Shown: positions 1-10,049, counted from the first letter of the stretch. The stretch is DNA of 64,000 nucleotides from JAKAAZ01 sp963817855 (GCA_963817855.1 CAWFQA010000001.1:2402337-2466336); one strand, 5' to 3'. The notes: generated from the letters alone by a model not told the origin. Numbers and translations are program-made.

Positions 1-228
1 GTGATTGGCGAAAAGTGCCTCGCTGCCCCAATCAACGTTCGCCCCGGTGATGAAGACTTCGGATGCAAATTTACTTGCCCTCGGCAATCGCATGCACAGA
101 CCCGTCGGCAGAACGATGGTGTTGTCTTTACCGAGGACCCGTTTCGAAAATTGACGCGCAATTGTCCTTCTCACCCAGGTGAAAGTGCCGACCTCTTTGA
201 TGAATTCCCAGTTGATTGGCATGACCAT
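1..228 (-). CDS. FkbM-family methyltransferase, N-terminal part (cut by window edge)
   Basis: An open frame on the minus strand begins with ATG at 228 (alternative ATG at 222) and runs 76 codons without a stop to the window edge. The visible residues contain IVLPTGLCMRLPRASKFASE followed by an ANVDWGSEA stretch, which resembles the start of FkbM-type SAM-dependent methyltransferases just before the SAM-binding domain. Such enzymes O-methylate sugars or glycolipids, which fits the flippase, glycosyltransferase and methyltransferase genes to the right. It is divergent from the flippase, with 56 bases between the two starts. The SAM motif itself lies outside the window, so the family call rests on the N-terminus only. 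Confidence 0.65.
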   Translation of the reverse strand, partial: MVMPINWEFIKEVGTFTWVRRTIARQFSKRVLGKDNTIVLPTGLCMRLPRASKFASEVFITGANVDWGSEALFANH

Positions 229-284
229 TTTTAACACGGCTCTCTGGGATTCACTTGTAGCTCTGCGACAATAAGGGAACGGCA

Positions 285-1802
285 ATGGGCATACTGACAC
301 GCATCCTTAAAGTGATGGCCGCGCTGATGACGTCCAACATCGTCAATCTGGCCACCAAGCTGCTACTGCCGCCCATTTTTCTCTTTAAATACGGCACCAC
401 GCTGTATGGAGAATGGATTGCGCTGTCCGGTGCGGTGGCCTATCTCAGCACCCTGAACTTTGGCATCCAGACTTACGTCACCCAGGACCTGACGGTTCGC
501 TACCAGCGTCAGGAATTAGACCGGTATCACCTGCAACAGTCCACTTCGCTGCGCGTGTTGCTTGGAATTCTCGGCAGTGCGGCGGTGGTATGCCTGATCG
601 TATTTGCGCTTCCTGTCGAGCATTGGCTGCGACTCACCCTTTCGCATCGCGACACTTCGCTCACGCTGTATTTCCTGGCTCTGCAGATCCTGCTCGGCGT
701 GCTCTTCGGATACTTTACCGGAATGTTCATGGTGTTGAGCCGAGCTCACACGGGTGTCTTGTGGGTGAATGGATTACGGCTAACGATGGTCGTCGTGACC
801 TCCGCGGGCGCATGGATGCGATGGTCCTTTCCCGTGCTGGCGGCGTTGCAGGCTGGAATTTACGTAATGGGAATCTCACTGGTGCTGGCGCATCTGCGCC
901 GGGTCGCGCCTGAGATTTTCCCTCGGATTGGCCTATGGGACCGAAGCGCGGTGCGCGCCATCCTGGGGCCGAGCAGCTACTTCGGCCTGATCAGCATGAG
1001 CACCTTTCTCTCTTTCGAGGTCCCCGTTCTCATCCTGCAACGCGAAGCGGGGCCGTTCGTTGTGGTCGCGTTTACTGCCATGCGTACTATTTTTTCCATG
1101 TCGCGTCTCATGTTAATCGGCCCAACCCAAGCGATGGGAGCGGAAATAACTCGTCTCTACGGACGGCAAGAGTGGCGCGAGCTGACGGCAATCTACAACT
1201 ATTCTGAGCGATTGATCTTTTCCATGATCCCCGTTGTGAACTTGGGGATCCTGATTATTTCCCCCGTTTTGTTGACGGTTTGGCTGCATAAACCGCAGCT
1301 GTTCTCAGTTCTTCCCTATGTGGTAACCTCCGCGATTTCCATGACCTTGAGCGCGAAGGAGCACAAATTTCAGTTTCAGTTTTCAACCAATACTCATGAG
1401 CGGCTCGCACGACTCATGTTCTTCAGCTATATCGCCCTGGTGGTTATCGCGATTCCCATGGCACATTGGTACGGCATGCTCGGCTTCCTGTATTGCTGGC
1501 TTGGGGTGGAACTGTTTCAGGTGATTCGCATCGTTGGGTTGAACCAGGAGCTTTTCGCCCATACCGGGAAACATAGTCTGAAGTACGTGTATCGATTGGC
1601 AGGTTTGTGTCTCGTTGGTTTGGCGGCAGGAGACACGGTGCTGACCCACACCCATCTGATGACATATCGATTGCAGTTTGCGTCGGGTTTCGGGGTTAGC
1701 GCTACGATAGCTTTAGTATCATTTTTCCTCTTCAATATGCAGGAGATTGTAAAAAAGCTCTACGTCTTATTTCGGAACAGACTTGTTGCTGGCAACGCAT
1801 AA
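285..1802 (+). CDS. Wzx-like polysaccharide flippase (MOP superfamily)
   Basis: This 505-residue protein is almost entirely hydrophobic, with roughly a dozen membrane helices and no large soluble domain. It begins with short amphipathic residues and a helix ending in LATKLLLPPIFLFKYG, as in lipid-linked oligosaccharide flippases of the MOP superfamily. These proteins move undecaprenyl-linked repeat units across the inner membrane during polysaccharide or O-antigen assembly. A GGGAA sequence precedes the ATG by five bases. The surrounding FkbM-like, class I methyltransferase and GT4 genes support a surface-glycan role. The family assignment is good; the exact substrate cannot be read from the sequence. 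Confidence 0.8.
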   Translation: MGILTRILKVMAALMTSNIVNLATKLLLPPIFLFKYGTTLYGEWIALSGAVAYLSTLNFGIQTYVTQDLTVRYQRQELDRYHLQQSTSLRVLLGILGSAAVVCLIVFALPVEHWLRLTLSHRDTSLTLYFLALQILLGVLFGYFTGMFMVLSRAHTGVLWVNGLRLTMVVVTSAGAWMRWSFPVLAALQAGIYVMGISLVLAHLRRVAPEIFPRIGLWDRSAVRAILGPSSYFGLISMSTFLSFEVPVLILQREAGPFVVVAFTAMRTIFSMSRLMLIGPTQAMGAEITRLYGRQEWRELTAIYNYSERLIFSMIPVVNLGILIISPVLLTVWLHKPQLFSVLPYVVTSAISMTLSAKEHKFQFQFSTNTHERLARLMFFSYIALVVIAIPMAHWYGMLGFLYCWLGVELFQVIRIVGLNQELFAHTGKHSLKYVYRLAGLCLVGLAAGDTVLTHTHLMTYRLQFASGFGVSATIALVSFFLFNMQEIVKKLYVLFRNRLVAGNA

Positions 1803-1822
1803 TCTATGAGTGATGGTGGACA

Positions 1823-2590
1823 TTGAAATCTGGACTCGTTCGTATCCTGGGATTTCCAGCCACCCTGATACATGGCGATACGCTTGTATTAGATCGCTGG
1901 CTTTGGCTCAAGAAATATCTACCTATTGTTGAACCTGGCTCGCGCAGTCTATTGGATGTCGGTTGCGGAACCGGTGCGTTTACCATGGGCGCCGCCCGGC
2001 GTGGTTATCGTTCGCTCGGTCTCAGCTGGGACAAAAGAAACCAAACAGTTGCGCAGCAGCGAGCAAAAATCTGCAAGGCGGATACCGCCAGCTTCGAGGT
2101 CCAGGATGTTCGCCACCTGGATGAACGTTCAGATCTTGCTGAACAATTCGACGTCGCCATTTGTTGCGAGTGCATCGAACACATTCTTGATGATTTCAAG
2201 CTGATGCGAGATATCGCCGGATGCCTGAAGCCCGAAGGGGTATTACTACTAACCACGCCAAATCTCAGTTTTAAGCCGATGGCGTATGACACTGAAAACC
2301 TATCGACAGGGGATGATGGAGGTCATGTGCGCCGTGGATATTCTCCCGACGATTTTTTGCGGCTGTGTCAGCAATCCGGCTTTGAAGTGATGAAGATCGA
2401 GTACTGCAGCGGAGTTCTGAGCCAAAAGATAACTTCCCTGAAACGAATTGCGGCGAACGCGACTTCAGAGATGATCAGCTGGCCGATTGTCCTGCCGTTT
2501 CGATGGATCCCACCAGTTTTTGATAGTGCAGTGACACGCGCGATGCATTGGCCGGACTACTCCATCGCGCTGGTGGCTCGAAAAAGGTAA
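1823..2590 (+). CDS. class I SAM-dependent methyltransferase
   Basis: The protein (255 aa) carries the SAM-binding motif LLDVGCGTG at about residues 43-51. Further on, FDVAICCECIEHILDD and a GVLLLTTPN strand match motifs II and III of Rossmann-type methyltransferases. The only start that keeps the N-terminus is TTG at 1823, preceded by GGTGGA. It lies 20 bases after the flippase in the same direction, so the two are probably co-transcribed. A role in modifying a glycan precursor is inferred from context; the acceptor is unknown. Confidence 0.8.
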   Translation: MKSGLVRILGFPATLIHGDTLVLDRWLWLKKYLPIVEPGSRSLLDVGCGTGAFTMGAARRGYRSLGLSWDKRNQTVAQQRAKICKADTASFEVQDVRHLDERSDLAEQFDVAICCECIEHILDDFKLMRDIAGCLKPEGVLLLTTPNLSFKPMAYDTENLSTGDDGGHVRRGYSPDDFLRLCQQSGFEVMKIEYCSGVLSQKITSLKRIAANATSEMISWPIVLPFRWIPPVFDSAVTRAMHWPDYSIALVARKR

Positions 2591-2658
2591 ATCACGCAAA
2601 AATTGTTTTGTACATATTACTGGTGATCTTTGGCTCATACTGACAAACGTTCCCTGCG

Positions 2659-3333
2659 CTAAGTCTTCTTTGCCCAGATGATCGACTCAAAGCCGTAGAA
2701 AGACCAAGTTCCTCGGATGACTTTCTTTTTCATGCGGCTGATTGGCTCAAGCAAAAGCCCGATCATAAAATGCCTCCAAGGCCGGTAGCGTCGTCGAGCA
2801 AACGTAACCTTGAATCCTTCTTCACGTAAGGTGTTGAGGATCCCGGAAAAATCCGGGGGTTTTGTATGGGTCTTGTCGTCAAAGAAATTCAGCGTTCCCT
2901 CGCGGCTTGGAAAGCGGATGCTGTCGGCGCAGGGAAAAGCGAGGAAAATTGTCCCGTTCTTTCTGAGTGCCCTCAACATAGCGACGAGAGCCTGTTCCTG
3001 TTCCACGCAATGCTCCAAATTGTGGCAACAAATCACGGCGTCGTAGCTATTTGGTCTCTTCGCAATTTCGGCGGCAAAGTTTTCCGGAGAAACCACGACA
3101 TATTCCTCCGAATAATCGCTGGCGGGGAAGTCCTGTTCGTAGTCGCAAACATCCAGTCCGGTATAGCGAAGATCGGGGCGCGCTGTCATCGTAATGGCTG
3201 GGGAACTGTTGCCGCATCCTACATCGAGAACTTTGGCGGATGCAGGGATGGAGAATATGAAAGCCATCTTGCGCCGAGGGTGAAGCAAACAATGAACATG
3301 CTGTCTTAACTGCTTCAGCGGCTGCGAACTCAT
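2659..3333 (-). CDS. class I SAM-dependent methyltransferase
   Basis: A 224-residue protein with the SAM-binding motif VLDVGCGNSSPA at residues 35-46, an acidic strand end (YTGLDVCD) and the motif YDAVICCHNLEHC followed by GTIFLAFPC. This order is that of methyltransferase-domain proteins of the UbiE/type 11 group. It is convergent with the preceding methyltransferase (68 bases between stops), and both share a CC-x-x-LEH/IEH pattern, so they may be distant paralogues. It probably belongs to the same polysaccharide block as the GT4 gene upstream of it. The substrate is unknown. Confidence 0.78.
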   Translation of the reverse strand: MSSQPLKQLRQHVHCLLHPRRKMAFIFSIPASAKVLDVGCGNSSPAITMTARPDLRYTGLDVCDYEQDFPASDYSEEYVVVSPENFAAEIAKRPNSYDAVICCHNLEHCVEQEQALVAMLRALRKNGTIFLAFPCADSIRFPSREGTLNFFDDKTHTKPPDFSGILNTLREEGFKVTFARRRYRPWRHFMIGLLLEPISRMKKKVIRGTWSFYGFESIIWAKKT

Positions 3334-3448
3334 TTGATTTCTGCTCCAAATAAAGAAAATACAGTTCCAATTCTCGAGTGATCATAGCGGCTTGTCGACA
3401 AAAGTCAACAGAGGCTCGAGAACGCTCCCGCGGAATCAAGAACGAAAA

Positions 3449-4642
3449 TTATTTTCCGTGTTCGACAAGTTGGAGAACCTCATCCAGCGTTTTTGAGTAC
3501 AGCCGGTACGCTCCATTGCCTTCAATCCGCCGCAGCGAATCCAAGGCATTCGACCGCAATCTGGCACGCGTCTCCGCAGAAGCATAAAGCCGTTGCATAG
3601 CAGCTGCGAGTTGTTCGGCATCCTGCGCCGGGACGACAATGACATCTTTGTCAGGGGTGAACAACTCCGCTGCGCCGCAATGCGTGGTCGTAATCGCAGG
3701 AAGCCCGTGAGCCATCGCCTCCAGCAACGCCATGCCAAATCCATCGTCGATAGTGGGGAACACAAAGGCATCGCAGCGACGATAAAAATCGCTCATGTCA
3801 TCGACGTACGATACGATCTCAACATTTGGCAACTCACGCAGCAATCCGCGCAGCACTGGCGATCGATCCAGCGGTGCATCGGTGCGCAGCAGCAGTCGCG
3901 CGTTGGGAAGCTGGAGTTGTTTCCACGCCTCCAGCAAGTACAAAAAACCCTTGCGCAAAGGCTGGCCGCCGACGGTGCCGAAAGTAAACGACGCGCTCGA
4001 TCCGCTGTCTGGGTCCTTTGATGGTACGGAAGTCCCGTTCGCAGAAATCGTGACTTGTGGCATCGGCACTCGTCCAAAGAGTGGAGCGACCAGGATCTTC
4101 GACTGCAGCGCCGGCGAAAATGTTGCGCGAGAGTAGATGGAGGGCACCAGAATAATGTCCGCCTCGTCGTATTCAGCAAGTTGACGCTTCCGGAACCACC
4201 GCGGTTCGGCTTGATAGGGCACACGCAGCCGTTCGCACTCTGTCTGGATCAACGCTTGCTGTGCGTCGACATGAGGGCACGCGCGATCGAGAACAAATCG
4301 GGCGCCCCGACGGTGTGCAGCGCGTCCAGAAGCCAGGGCGCCAGACGCCCACGCCCAGAATATGTCGAATTGATTGCGCGTGATTCCGATCCGCACGGCA
4401 ACAAGATGGTCGTAGAGCGCCGTGTCCGCGCGTTGCCAGGGTCGTGCAAGCTGCACGCCGGTCAAAAAATGGATGGAAGGAACGAATTGCGGAACCCATC
4501 GCAGCCTGACATCGGAAGCCAACTGCGGAAACCGCCCTCGATACGCGGCGGTAAAGATCGTCACCTGTTCTCCACGTTGGGCCAGCAAATTGGCTGGGAG
4601 CATGGCGTGCGCAGGACGACCGGTAGAAAATGCAACTCGCAT
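3449..4642 (-). CDS. GT4-family glycosyltransferase
   Basis: The 397-residue protein has the two-Rossmann layout of GT-B glycosyltransferases. The N-terminal half contains the glycine-rich start MRVAFSTGRPAHAMLPANLL. The C-terminal half carries FGTVGGQPLRKGFLYLLEAW and the nucleotide-sugar motif LEAMAHGLPAITTTHCGAAE with the two spaced glutamates typical of family 4. It would transfer a sugar from a nucleotide donor at the cytoplasmic face of the membrane. It lies upstream of the minus-strand methyltransferase with a 115-base gap and is divergent from signal peptidase. Donor and acceptor are unknown. Confidence 0.85.
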   Translation of the reverse strand: MRVAFSTGRPAHAMLPANLLAQRGEQVTIFTAAYRGRFPQLASDVRLRWVPQFVPSIHFLTGVQLARPWQRADTALYDHLVAVRIGITRNQFDIFWAWASGALASGRAAHRRGARFVLDRACPHVDAQQALIQTECERLRVPYQAEPRWFRKRQLAEYDEADIILVPSIYSRATFSPALQSKILVAPLFGRVPMPQVTISANGTSVPSKDPDSGSSASFTFGTVGGQPLRKGFLYLLEAWKQLQLPNARLLLRTDAPLDRSPVLRGLLRELPNVEIVSYVDDMSDFYRRCDAFVFPTIDDGFGMALLEAMAHGLPAITTTHCGAAELFTPDKDVIVVPAQDAEQLAAAMQRLYASAETRARLRSNALDSLRRIEGNGAYRLYSKTLDEVLQLVEHGK

Positions 4643-4782
4643 AGAACGTTGGATGTAGCTTAGTGCATTTCAACGAATTCTGCGGGATATCCTTGGGCGA
4701 GGTATTCAGAGATCCTGGATTGGCCGGAAGCGGGTTGGTCAGAATCAATTGCTCAAGAATTTCGGATAAAATAAAAACGAGG

Positions 4783-5370
4783 TTGAATTTCCCTTTGCCT
4801 TCGGTCGATCCAACAAACATTGAAAGCGCAGACCCTAAGGATAGAAAGCCCGCGCCAGCGCCGTTAACGGTATCGACCTGGGCGCGAGACTTACTGTTTG
4901 CCGTCGCCATTTCTTTCCTGATCATTACGTTCCTGTATCAGCCGGTGCGTGTGGAAGGCACCAGCATGATGCCCGGGCTGCAAGATCAGGAACGGCTTTT
5001 CATCAACAAATTTCAATACCACTTTGAGCCGGTCCATCGCCATGATGTGGTGGTGTTTCACTTTCCGCTTGATCCCGCGAAAAGCTATATCAAGCGGGTG
5101 ATCGCCGTCCCCGGTGACACCTTGCGCATCGACGAAGGACAGGTCTACGTGAACGGTAAACCCCTGAAGGAACCGTATGTTCCCGGGCGCTTTCGAGACG
5201 AACGCTCCTACCCCGAGACGGTTTTGCCAAAGAATGAATATTTCGTTATGGGAGATCACCGTCTGATTTCAAGCGACAGCCGCGACTTTGGTCCCGTAAA
5301 CCGCAAGCTGATTTATGGCAAGGCCACGTTTGTCTATTGGCCAACAGACGACATGGGAGTCGTCCACTAG
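4783..5370 (+). CDS. lepB: signal peptidase I
   Basis: Type I signal peptidase cleaves signal peptides from exported proteins at the outer face of the inner membrane. After a short N-terminus there is one membrane helix (DLLFAVAISFLIITFLYQ). Then come the catalytic Ser61 in EGTSMMPGL, the catalytic Lys104 in SYIKRVIAVPGD, and the conserved box MGDHRLISSDSRDFGP near the end. The start is uncertain: TTG at 4783 gives a normal-length enzyme but its GAGG is directly adjacent, while GTG at 4663 would add 40 residues without a recognisable ribosome site. It is divergent from the glycosyltransferase and 100 bases ahead of carA. Confidence 0.9.
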   Translation: MNFPLPSVDPTNIESADPKDRKPAPAPLTVSTWARDLLFAVAISFLIITFLYQPVRVEGTSMMPGLQDQERLFINKFQYHFEPVHRHDVVVFHFPLDPAKSYIKRVIAVPGDTLRIDEGQVYVNGKPLKEPYVPGRFRDERSYPETVLPKNEYFVMGDHRLISSDSRDFGPVNRKLIYGKATFVYWPTDDMGVVH

Positions 5371-5470
5371 CGAGGCGTACCAATTTCCAAATATAGGTCC
5401 CCATCTTCTTCCACAGGGATTGCTGCATAAGTTCTGATAAGATTAATAAAATCCACTGCGTGGAGACGCG

Positions 5471-6613
5471 ATGCAGGCCATACTTGCGCTCGAAGATGGG
5501 CGTATCTTTCAGGGCCGCGGCTACGGTGCCAAGGCAGAATGCTACGGCGAGGTTGTTTTTAATACATCGCTTTCCGGCTATCAAGAAATCTTCACCGACC
5601 CATCCTATGCAGGGCAAATTGTTGTCCTCACCAATCCTCAAATAGGCAATTACGGAACGAATAACGCAGATGACGAAGCCTGCCGACCATACATTGAAGG
5701 TCTGGTGACGCGTGAATTCTCTCCCGTCAGCTCCAACTGGCGCTCGCAATTGGTAGCCGATGAATTTCTTGAGCGATTCAATATCCCAGTCATTTCTGAA
5801 ATTGATACTCGCGCTTTGGTACGTCACCTGCGCACCCACGGCGTGATGCGAGGCGTGATCTCCTCGCTGGAATCGAATCCGGAGGTGCTGGTTGCCAAGG
5901 CCCGCTCGATTCGCAAGATGGATGGGACGGATCTTGCCAGTGTGGTAACGACGAAGGTCCGCTATGAATGGGACACCGCCGACCCCCAGATGGCGAACGC
6001 TGATCCGCTGACGATAGGCCCAGCAGCCGCGATGCCGGAACAGGATCTGCACGTCGTCGCGTACGATTACGGCATCAAGCGAAATATTCTGCGCATGTTG
6101 GCGCAACAGGGTTGCCGTGTTACCGTGGTGCCGGCGACAACCTCTGCGGAAGACGTGCTGGCGCTCAATCCGAACGGAGTTTTTCTGTCGAACGGTCCCG
6201 GCGATCCGGAGCCGGTGAAGTATGCCCAGGAAAATATTAGCCGGCTGATGGGCAAAACTCCCGTTTTTGGAATTTGCCTGGGGCATCAGTTGATCGGGCT
6301 CGCTCTTGGCGGCAAAACCTACAAGCTCAAGTTTGGCCATCACGGCGGAAACCATCCTGTGCAGCACACGGGTTCCGGCAAGGTGGAAATCACAGCACAC
6401 AATCACAACTATGCGGTTGACCCGGATTCACTAAAGCAGAGCGAAGTGGACCTTACCCACATCGACCTGAACGACAACACTCTGGAAGGTCTGCGCCATC
6501 GTAATTTGCCATTATTCAGCGTGCAGTATCATCCAGAGGCGAGTCCCGGCCCGCACGATTCGCATTACCTCTTTCAGGATTTTCGCAAAATGATGGAGGA
6601 GTGGAAAAAGTGA
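5471..6613 (+). CDS. carA: carbamoyl-phosphate synthase small (glutaminase) chain
   Basis: This subunit hydrolyses glutamine and passes ammonia to CarB for carbamoyl phosphate synthesis, which feeds arginine and pyrimidine pathways. The 380-residue protein has the N-terminal CPSase small-chain domain (LEDGRIFQGRGYG, FNTSLSGYQEIFTDPSYAGQ) and a class I glutamine amidotransferase domain. The nucleophile is Cys269 in FGICLGHQLIG, completed by His354 and Glu356 in QYHPEASPGPHD; positions match the E. coli enzyme almost exactly. carB follows after 93 bases. Confidence 0.97.
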   Translation: MQAILALEDGRIFQGRGYGAKAECYGEVVFNTSLSGYQEIFTDPSYAGQIVVLTNPQIGNYGTNNADDEACRPYIEGLVTREFSPVSSNWRSQLVADEFLERFNIPVISEIDTRALVRHLRTHGVMRGVISSLESNPEVLVAKARSIRKMDGTDLASVVTTKVRYEWDTADPQMANADPLTIGPAAAMPEQDLHVVAYDYGIKRNILRMLAQQGCRVTVVPATTSAEDVLALNPNGVFLSNGPGDPEPVKYAQENISRLMGKTPVFGICLGHQLIGLALGGKTYKLKFGHHGGNHPVQHTGSGKVEITAHNHNYAVDPDSLKQSEVDLTHIDLNDNTLEGLRHRNLPLFSVQYHPEASPGPHDSHYLFQDFRKMMEEWKK

Positions 6614-6706
6614 AGGCAAGACGATTTAAAACTCCGTTGGCAGACTCGATTCGACTCCTCTTAGGGGACAACCGAAAACGCTAAAAGAAATGCAGGTTGG
6701 AGTTAG

Positions 6707-9700
6707 ATGCCACGCAGAAATGACATCACGAAGATTCTGGTAATCGGCTCGGGCCCCATTGTCATCGGGCAATCCGCGGAGTTCGATTACTCTGGAACGC
6801 AAGCTTGCAAAGCGCTCAGGGCTGACGGCTATGAAGTCGTGCTGGTGAATTCCAACCCCGCTACCATCATGACCGATCCTGAATTGGCGGATCGTACGTA
6901 CATTGAGCCGTTGACACTGGAATATCTGGAAGAAATTATCCGTATCGAAACGGAGATGCTAACCAACGCCAATCGCAGAGGTGTCTTCGCGTTGCTGCCG
7001 ACGGTCGGCGGTCAAACAGCATTGAATCTTGCGGTCGAATTGTCTGACTCCGGAGTGCTGGAAAAGTACGGCGTGGAGTTGATTGGCGCGAAGCTGGAAG
7101 CCATCAAGAAGGCGGAGGACAGGCTCTTATTCAAGGACGCCATGCGTCGCATCGGCCTGGACGTGCCGCGTTCGGCACTGGTCAATAATCTGCGTGACGG
7201 GTTAGAGTTTGCCGGCAAGATCGGCTTTCCGGTAATTATTCGCCCATCGTTTACGCTGGGAGGCTCGGGCGGCGGTCTTGCCTACAACCGCGAAGAGCTG
7301 ATGGAGATTCTTTCGCGCGGCCTCGATCTTTCCCCAGTGCATGAATGCCTGATTGAAGAATCTGTACTGGGCTGGAAAGAGTACGAGTTGGAGGTGATGC
7401 GTGATCTGGCGGATAACGTCATCATCATCTGCTCGATTGAAAATGTCGATCCCATGGGCGTGCATACCGGGGATTCGATCACGGTGGCGCCGGCGCAAAC
7501 GCTGACAGACCGCGAATATCAGGCGATGCGCGACGCTGCCATTAAGGTGATCCGCGAAATCGGCGTTGAAACCGGCGGCTCGAACGTTCAGTTTGGCGTG
7601 CATCCGACAACCGGGCGCCTGGTCGTGATTGAAATGAACCCGCGCGTTTCGCGGTCGTCCGCGTTGGCATCAAAGGCCACAGGTTTCCCGATTGCGAAGA
7701 TTGCGGCGCGTCTTGCTGTCGGTTACACGCTGGATGAAATCCCCAACGACATTACGCAAAAGACGCCATCGTGCTTTGAGCCGACCATCGATTATGTCGT
7801 CGTAAAAATTCCCAAATGGCAGTTCGAAAAATTTTCGGGCACGGATGAAGGCCTAGGGCCGCAGATGAAGTCAGTCGGCGAAGTGATGGCCATCGGACGG
7901 ACCTTCAAAGAAGCCCTGATGAAAGCATTCCGCTCGCTGGAGACAGGCAGGGCGATCAGTGCGGAAGTCATCGAACCTCGCCGCTTGACGCAGCGCCTGG
8001 TCACGCCGCATCCCGATCGTTTGGCCTATATCCGCTATGCATTTCGCTGTGGACAGTCGGTGCGCGAAGTCGCGTGGATGACTTCAATGGATCCGTGGTT
8101 TCTGCAGCAGATTAAAGAGATTACAGATTGCGTGGGAGAACTCGCCGCCACCACCTACGATGCCATTGCGCCTGAGCTATTGCGGAAAGCCAAACGCATG
8201 GGTATTTCCGATGCGCGGCTGGCGGATGTGTGGGGCATCGAAAGCTCTGACGCACTGGTGAAGGTGCGCAATCTACGGCTGAAACACAAATTGCAGCCCG
8301 TTTATAAGTTGGTTGACACCTGCGCGGCGGAGTTCGAAAGCTTCACTCCGTATTTCTACTCCTGCTACGACGAAGAAGACGAAGCCACGCCCACGCAGAA
8401 GAAAAAAGTGATCATCCTGGGGAGCGGGCCGAATCGGATTGGGCAGGGAATTGAGTTCGATTACTGCTGTTGCCACGCGGCATTCGCGCTGAAGGAAGAC
8501 GGCTATGAAACCATCATGGTCAATTGCAATCCGGAGACGGTTTCGACGGATTACGACACCAGCGATCGGCTCTACTTCGAACCGCTGACCTATGAAGATG
8601 TGCTTGAGGTCTACGAGCACGAGGCTGCTTCCGGTGCGCAGATTGGGATGATCGTGCAATTCGGCGGACAAACTCCGCTGAACCTTGCGCTCCCGCTGAA
8701 GGCTGCGGGCGTGCCGATTATCGGTACATCTCCGGAATCGATCGATCTGGCTGAGGATCGCAAACGTTTCGGAAAACTGCTCGACGATTTGAAAATTGCG
8801 CAACCGCCGGGAGCGTTGGCGACCAGCGTGGAAGAGGCAGTTGCAGGGGCTCGGCGAGTTGGATATCCCGTGCTGGTGCGGCCTTCCTACGTACTGGGTG
8901 GCCGCGCCATGGTCATCGCCTACGACGACGATGCGGTCACGCGTTACATGCGGGAGGCGGTCGAGTATTCGCAACAGCGGCCTGTCCTGATCGATCACTT
9001 TCTGGAAGACGCCATCGAGGTGGACGTCGATGCACTGTCGGACGGCGAGGACGTTGTGATCGCCGGCATCATGCAGCACATTGAAGAGGCTGGTATCCAC
9101 TCCGGAGACTCTTCCTGCGTCATGCCGAGCGTGGATTTGTCGGAGCAGGTGCTGGCGACCATACGCTCACATACGTTCAAGCTGGCTCGCGCGCTGAACG
9201 TCATTGGGTTAGTGAACGTTCAATTTGCGGTGCAGCGCGAAAACGTCTTCGTTATCGAGGTCAATCCGCGGGCGTCACGCACGGTCCCGTATGTCTCCAA
9301 AGCCACCGGCGTCCCGCTGGCCAAAATTGCCGCGCGCTTGATGACGGGCCGCAAGCTGCGGGAATTTCTGGGCGATGCCGTCGATCGGGAATCGGTGCTG
9401 GATACGGGTGCTCACTACTTCGTCAAGTCACCCGTGTTTCCATGGAACAAGTTTCCTGGCGTCGACACAGTGCTTGGACCGGAGATGAAATCGACGGGCG
9501 AAGTGATGGGAGTGGCCGACAGTTTCGGCGAAGCGTTTGCCAAGGCGCAGGTAAGCGCCGGCCAAAAACTTCCGGTGAAGGGAACTGTGTTCTTGAGCGT
9601 CAATGACCATGACAAACCGGCGCTTGCGGCCTTGGCGCTGCAGTTTGTCGAGCTTGGATTTAAACTGGTCGCGACGCATGGGACGGCGGACGTACTGGAG

Positions 9701-9994
9701 AAAGCCGGCTTTGTCGTCGAGCGAGTGTTCAAGGTGAAGGAAGGCCGGCCGAATGTCGTTGACCTGATCAAAGGCGACCGGATTCAGCTGATCATCAACA
9801 CCCCGCGCGGCCAGGATACGTTCTTCGATGAGAAGGCGATTCGCCGCGCCGCCGTCACGCAACGCATTCCCACCATTACTACCCTGGGAGCGGCACGTGC
9901 TGCAGCCGGCGGCATTGTCGCCTTGCAGCAACAGGAAATTTCTGTCAATGCTCTGCAAAACCTGCACGCCGCCCGCATCACTGCCGGAGTATAG
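6707..9994 (+). CDS. carB: carbamoyl-phosphate synthase large chain
   Basis: CarB makes carbamoyl phosphate from bicarbonate, ammonia and two ATP. The 1095-residue protein shows the internal duplication of the family. The first half opens with ILVIGSGPIVIGQSAEFDYS and the second with VIILGSGPNRIGQGIEFDY. Each half has an ATP-grasp region (for example FTLGGSGGGLAYN and YVLGGRAMVIAYDD). The C-terminal 130 residues form the MGS-like allosteric domain (FVELGFKLVATHGTADVLEK). The frame is intact over 3.3 kb, which is useful as a local check on sequence quality. Confidence 0.98.
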   Translation: MPRRNDITKILVIGSGPIVIGQSAEFDYSGTQACKALRADGYEVVLVNSNPATIMTDPELADRTYIEPLTLEYLEEIIRIETEMLTNANRRGVFALLPTVGGQTALNLAVELSDSGVLEKYGVELIGAKLEAIKKAEDRLLFKDAMRRIGLDVPRSALVNNLRDGLEFAGKIGFPVIIRPSFTLGGSGGGLAYNREELMEILSRGLDLSPVHECLIEESVLGWKEYELEVMRDLADNVIIICSIENVDPMGVHTGDSITVAPAQTLTDREYQAMRDAAIKVIREIGVETGGSNVQFGVHPTTGRLVVIEMNPRVSRSSALASKATGFPIAKIAARLAVGYTLDEIPNDITQKTPSCFEPTIDYVVVKIPKWQFEKFSGTDEGLGPQMKSVGEVMAIGRTFKEALMKAFRSLETGRAISAEVIEPRRLTQRLVTPHPDRLAYIRYAFRCGQSVREVAWMTSMDPWFLQQIKEITDCVGELAATTYDAIAPELLRKAKRMGISDARLADVWGIESSDALVKVRNLRLKHKLQPVYKLVDTCAAEFESFTPYFYSCYDEEDEATPTQKKKVIILGSGPNRIGQGIEFDYCCCHAAFALKEDGYETIMVNCNPETVSTDYDTSDRLYFEPLTYEDVLEVYEHEAASGAQIGMIVQFGGQTPLNLALPLKAAGVPIIGTSPESIDLAEDRKRFGKLLDDLKIAQPPGALATSVEEAVAGARRVGYPVLVRPSYVLGGRAMVIAYDDDAVTRYMREAVEYSQQRPVLIDHFLEDAIEVDVDALSDGEDVVIAGIMQHIEEAGIHSGDSSCVMPSVDLSEQVLATIRSHTFKLARALNVIGLVNVQFAVQRENVFVIEVNPRASRTVPYVSKATGVPLAKIAARLMTGRKLREFLGDAVDRESVLDTGAHYFVKSPVFPWNKFPGVDTVLGPEMKSTGEVMGVADSFGEAFAKAQVSAGQKLPVKGTVFLSVNDHDKPALAALALQFVELGFKLVATHGTADVLEKAGFVVERVFKVKEGRPNVVDLIKGDRIQLIINTPRGQDTFFDEKAIRRAAVTQRIPTITTLGAARAAAGGIVALQQQEISVNALQNLHAARITAGV

Positions 9995-10049
9995 TCAGGA
10001 ATTCCGTTTGAAGTCCTTGGTTGAATAAATTACCCTTCCAAATGTATTT

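Noticed and set aside
1..234. Plus-strand 77-codon frame at the left edge
   Set aside because: The minus-strand frame over the same bases reads as an FkbM methyltransferase start, while this frame has no motif.
5246..6406. Minus-strand open frame of 386 codons over carA
   Set aside because: carA is unmistakable on the plus strand with all its catalytic residues; the other frame has no motif.
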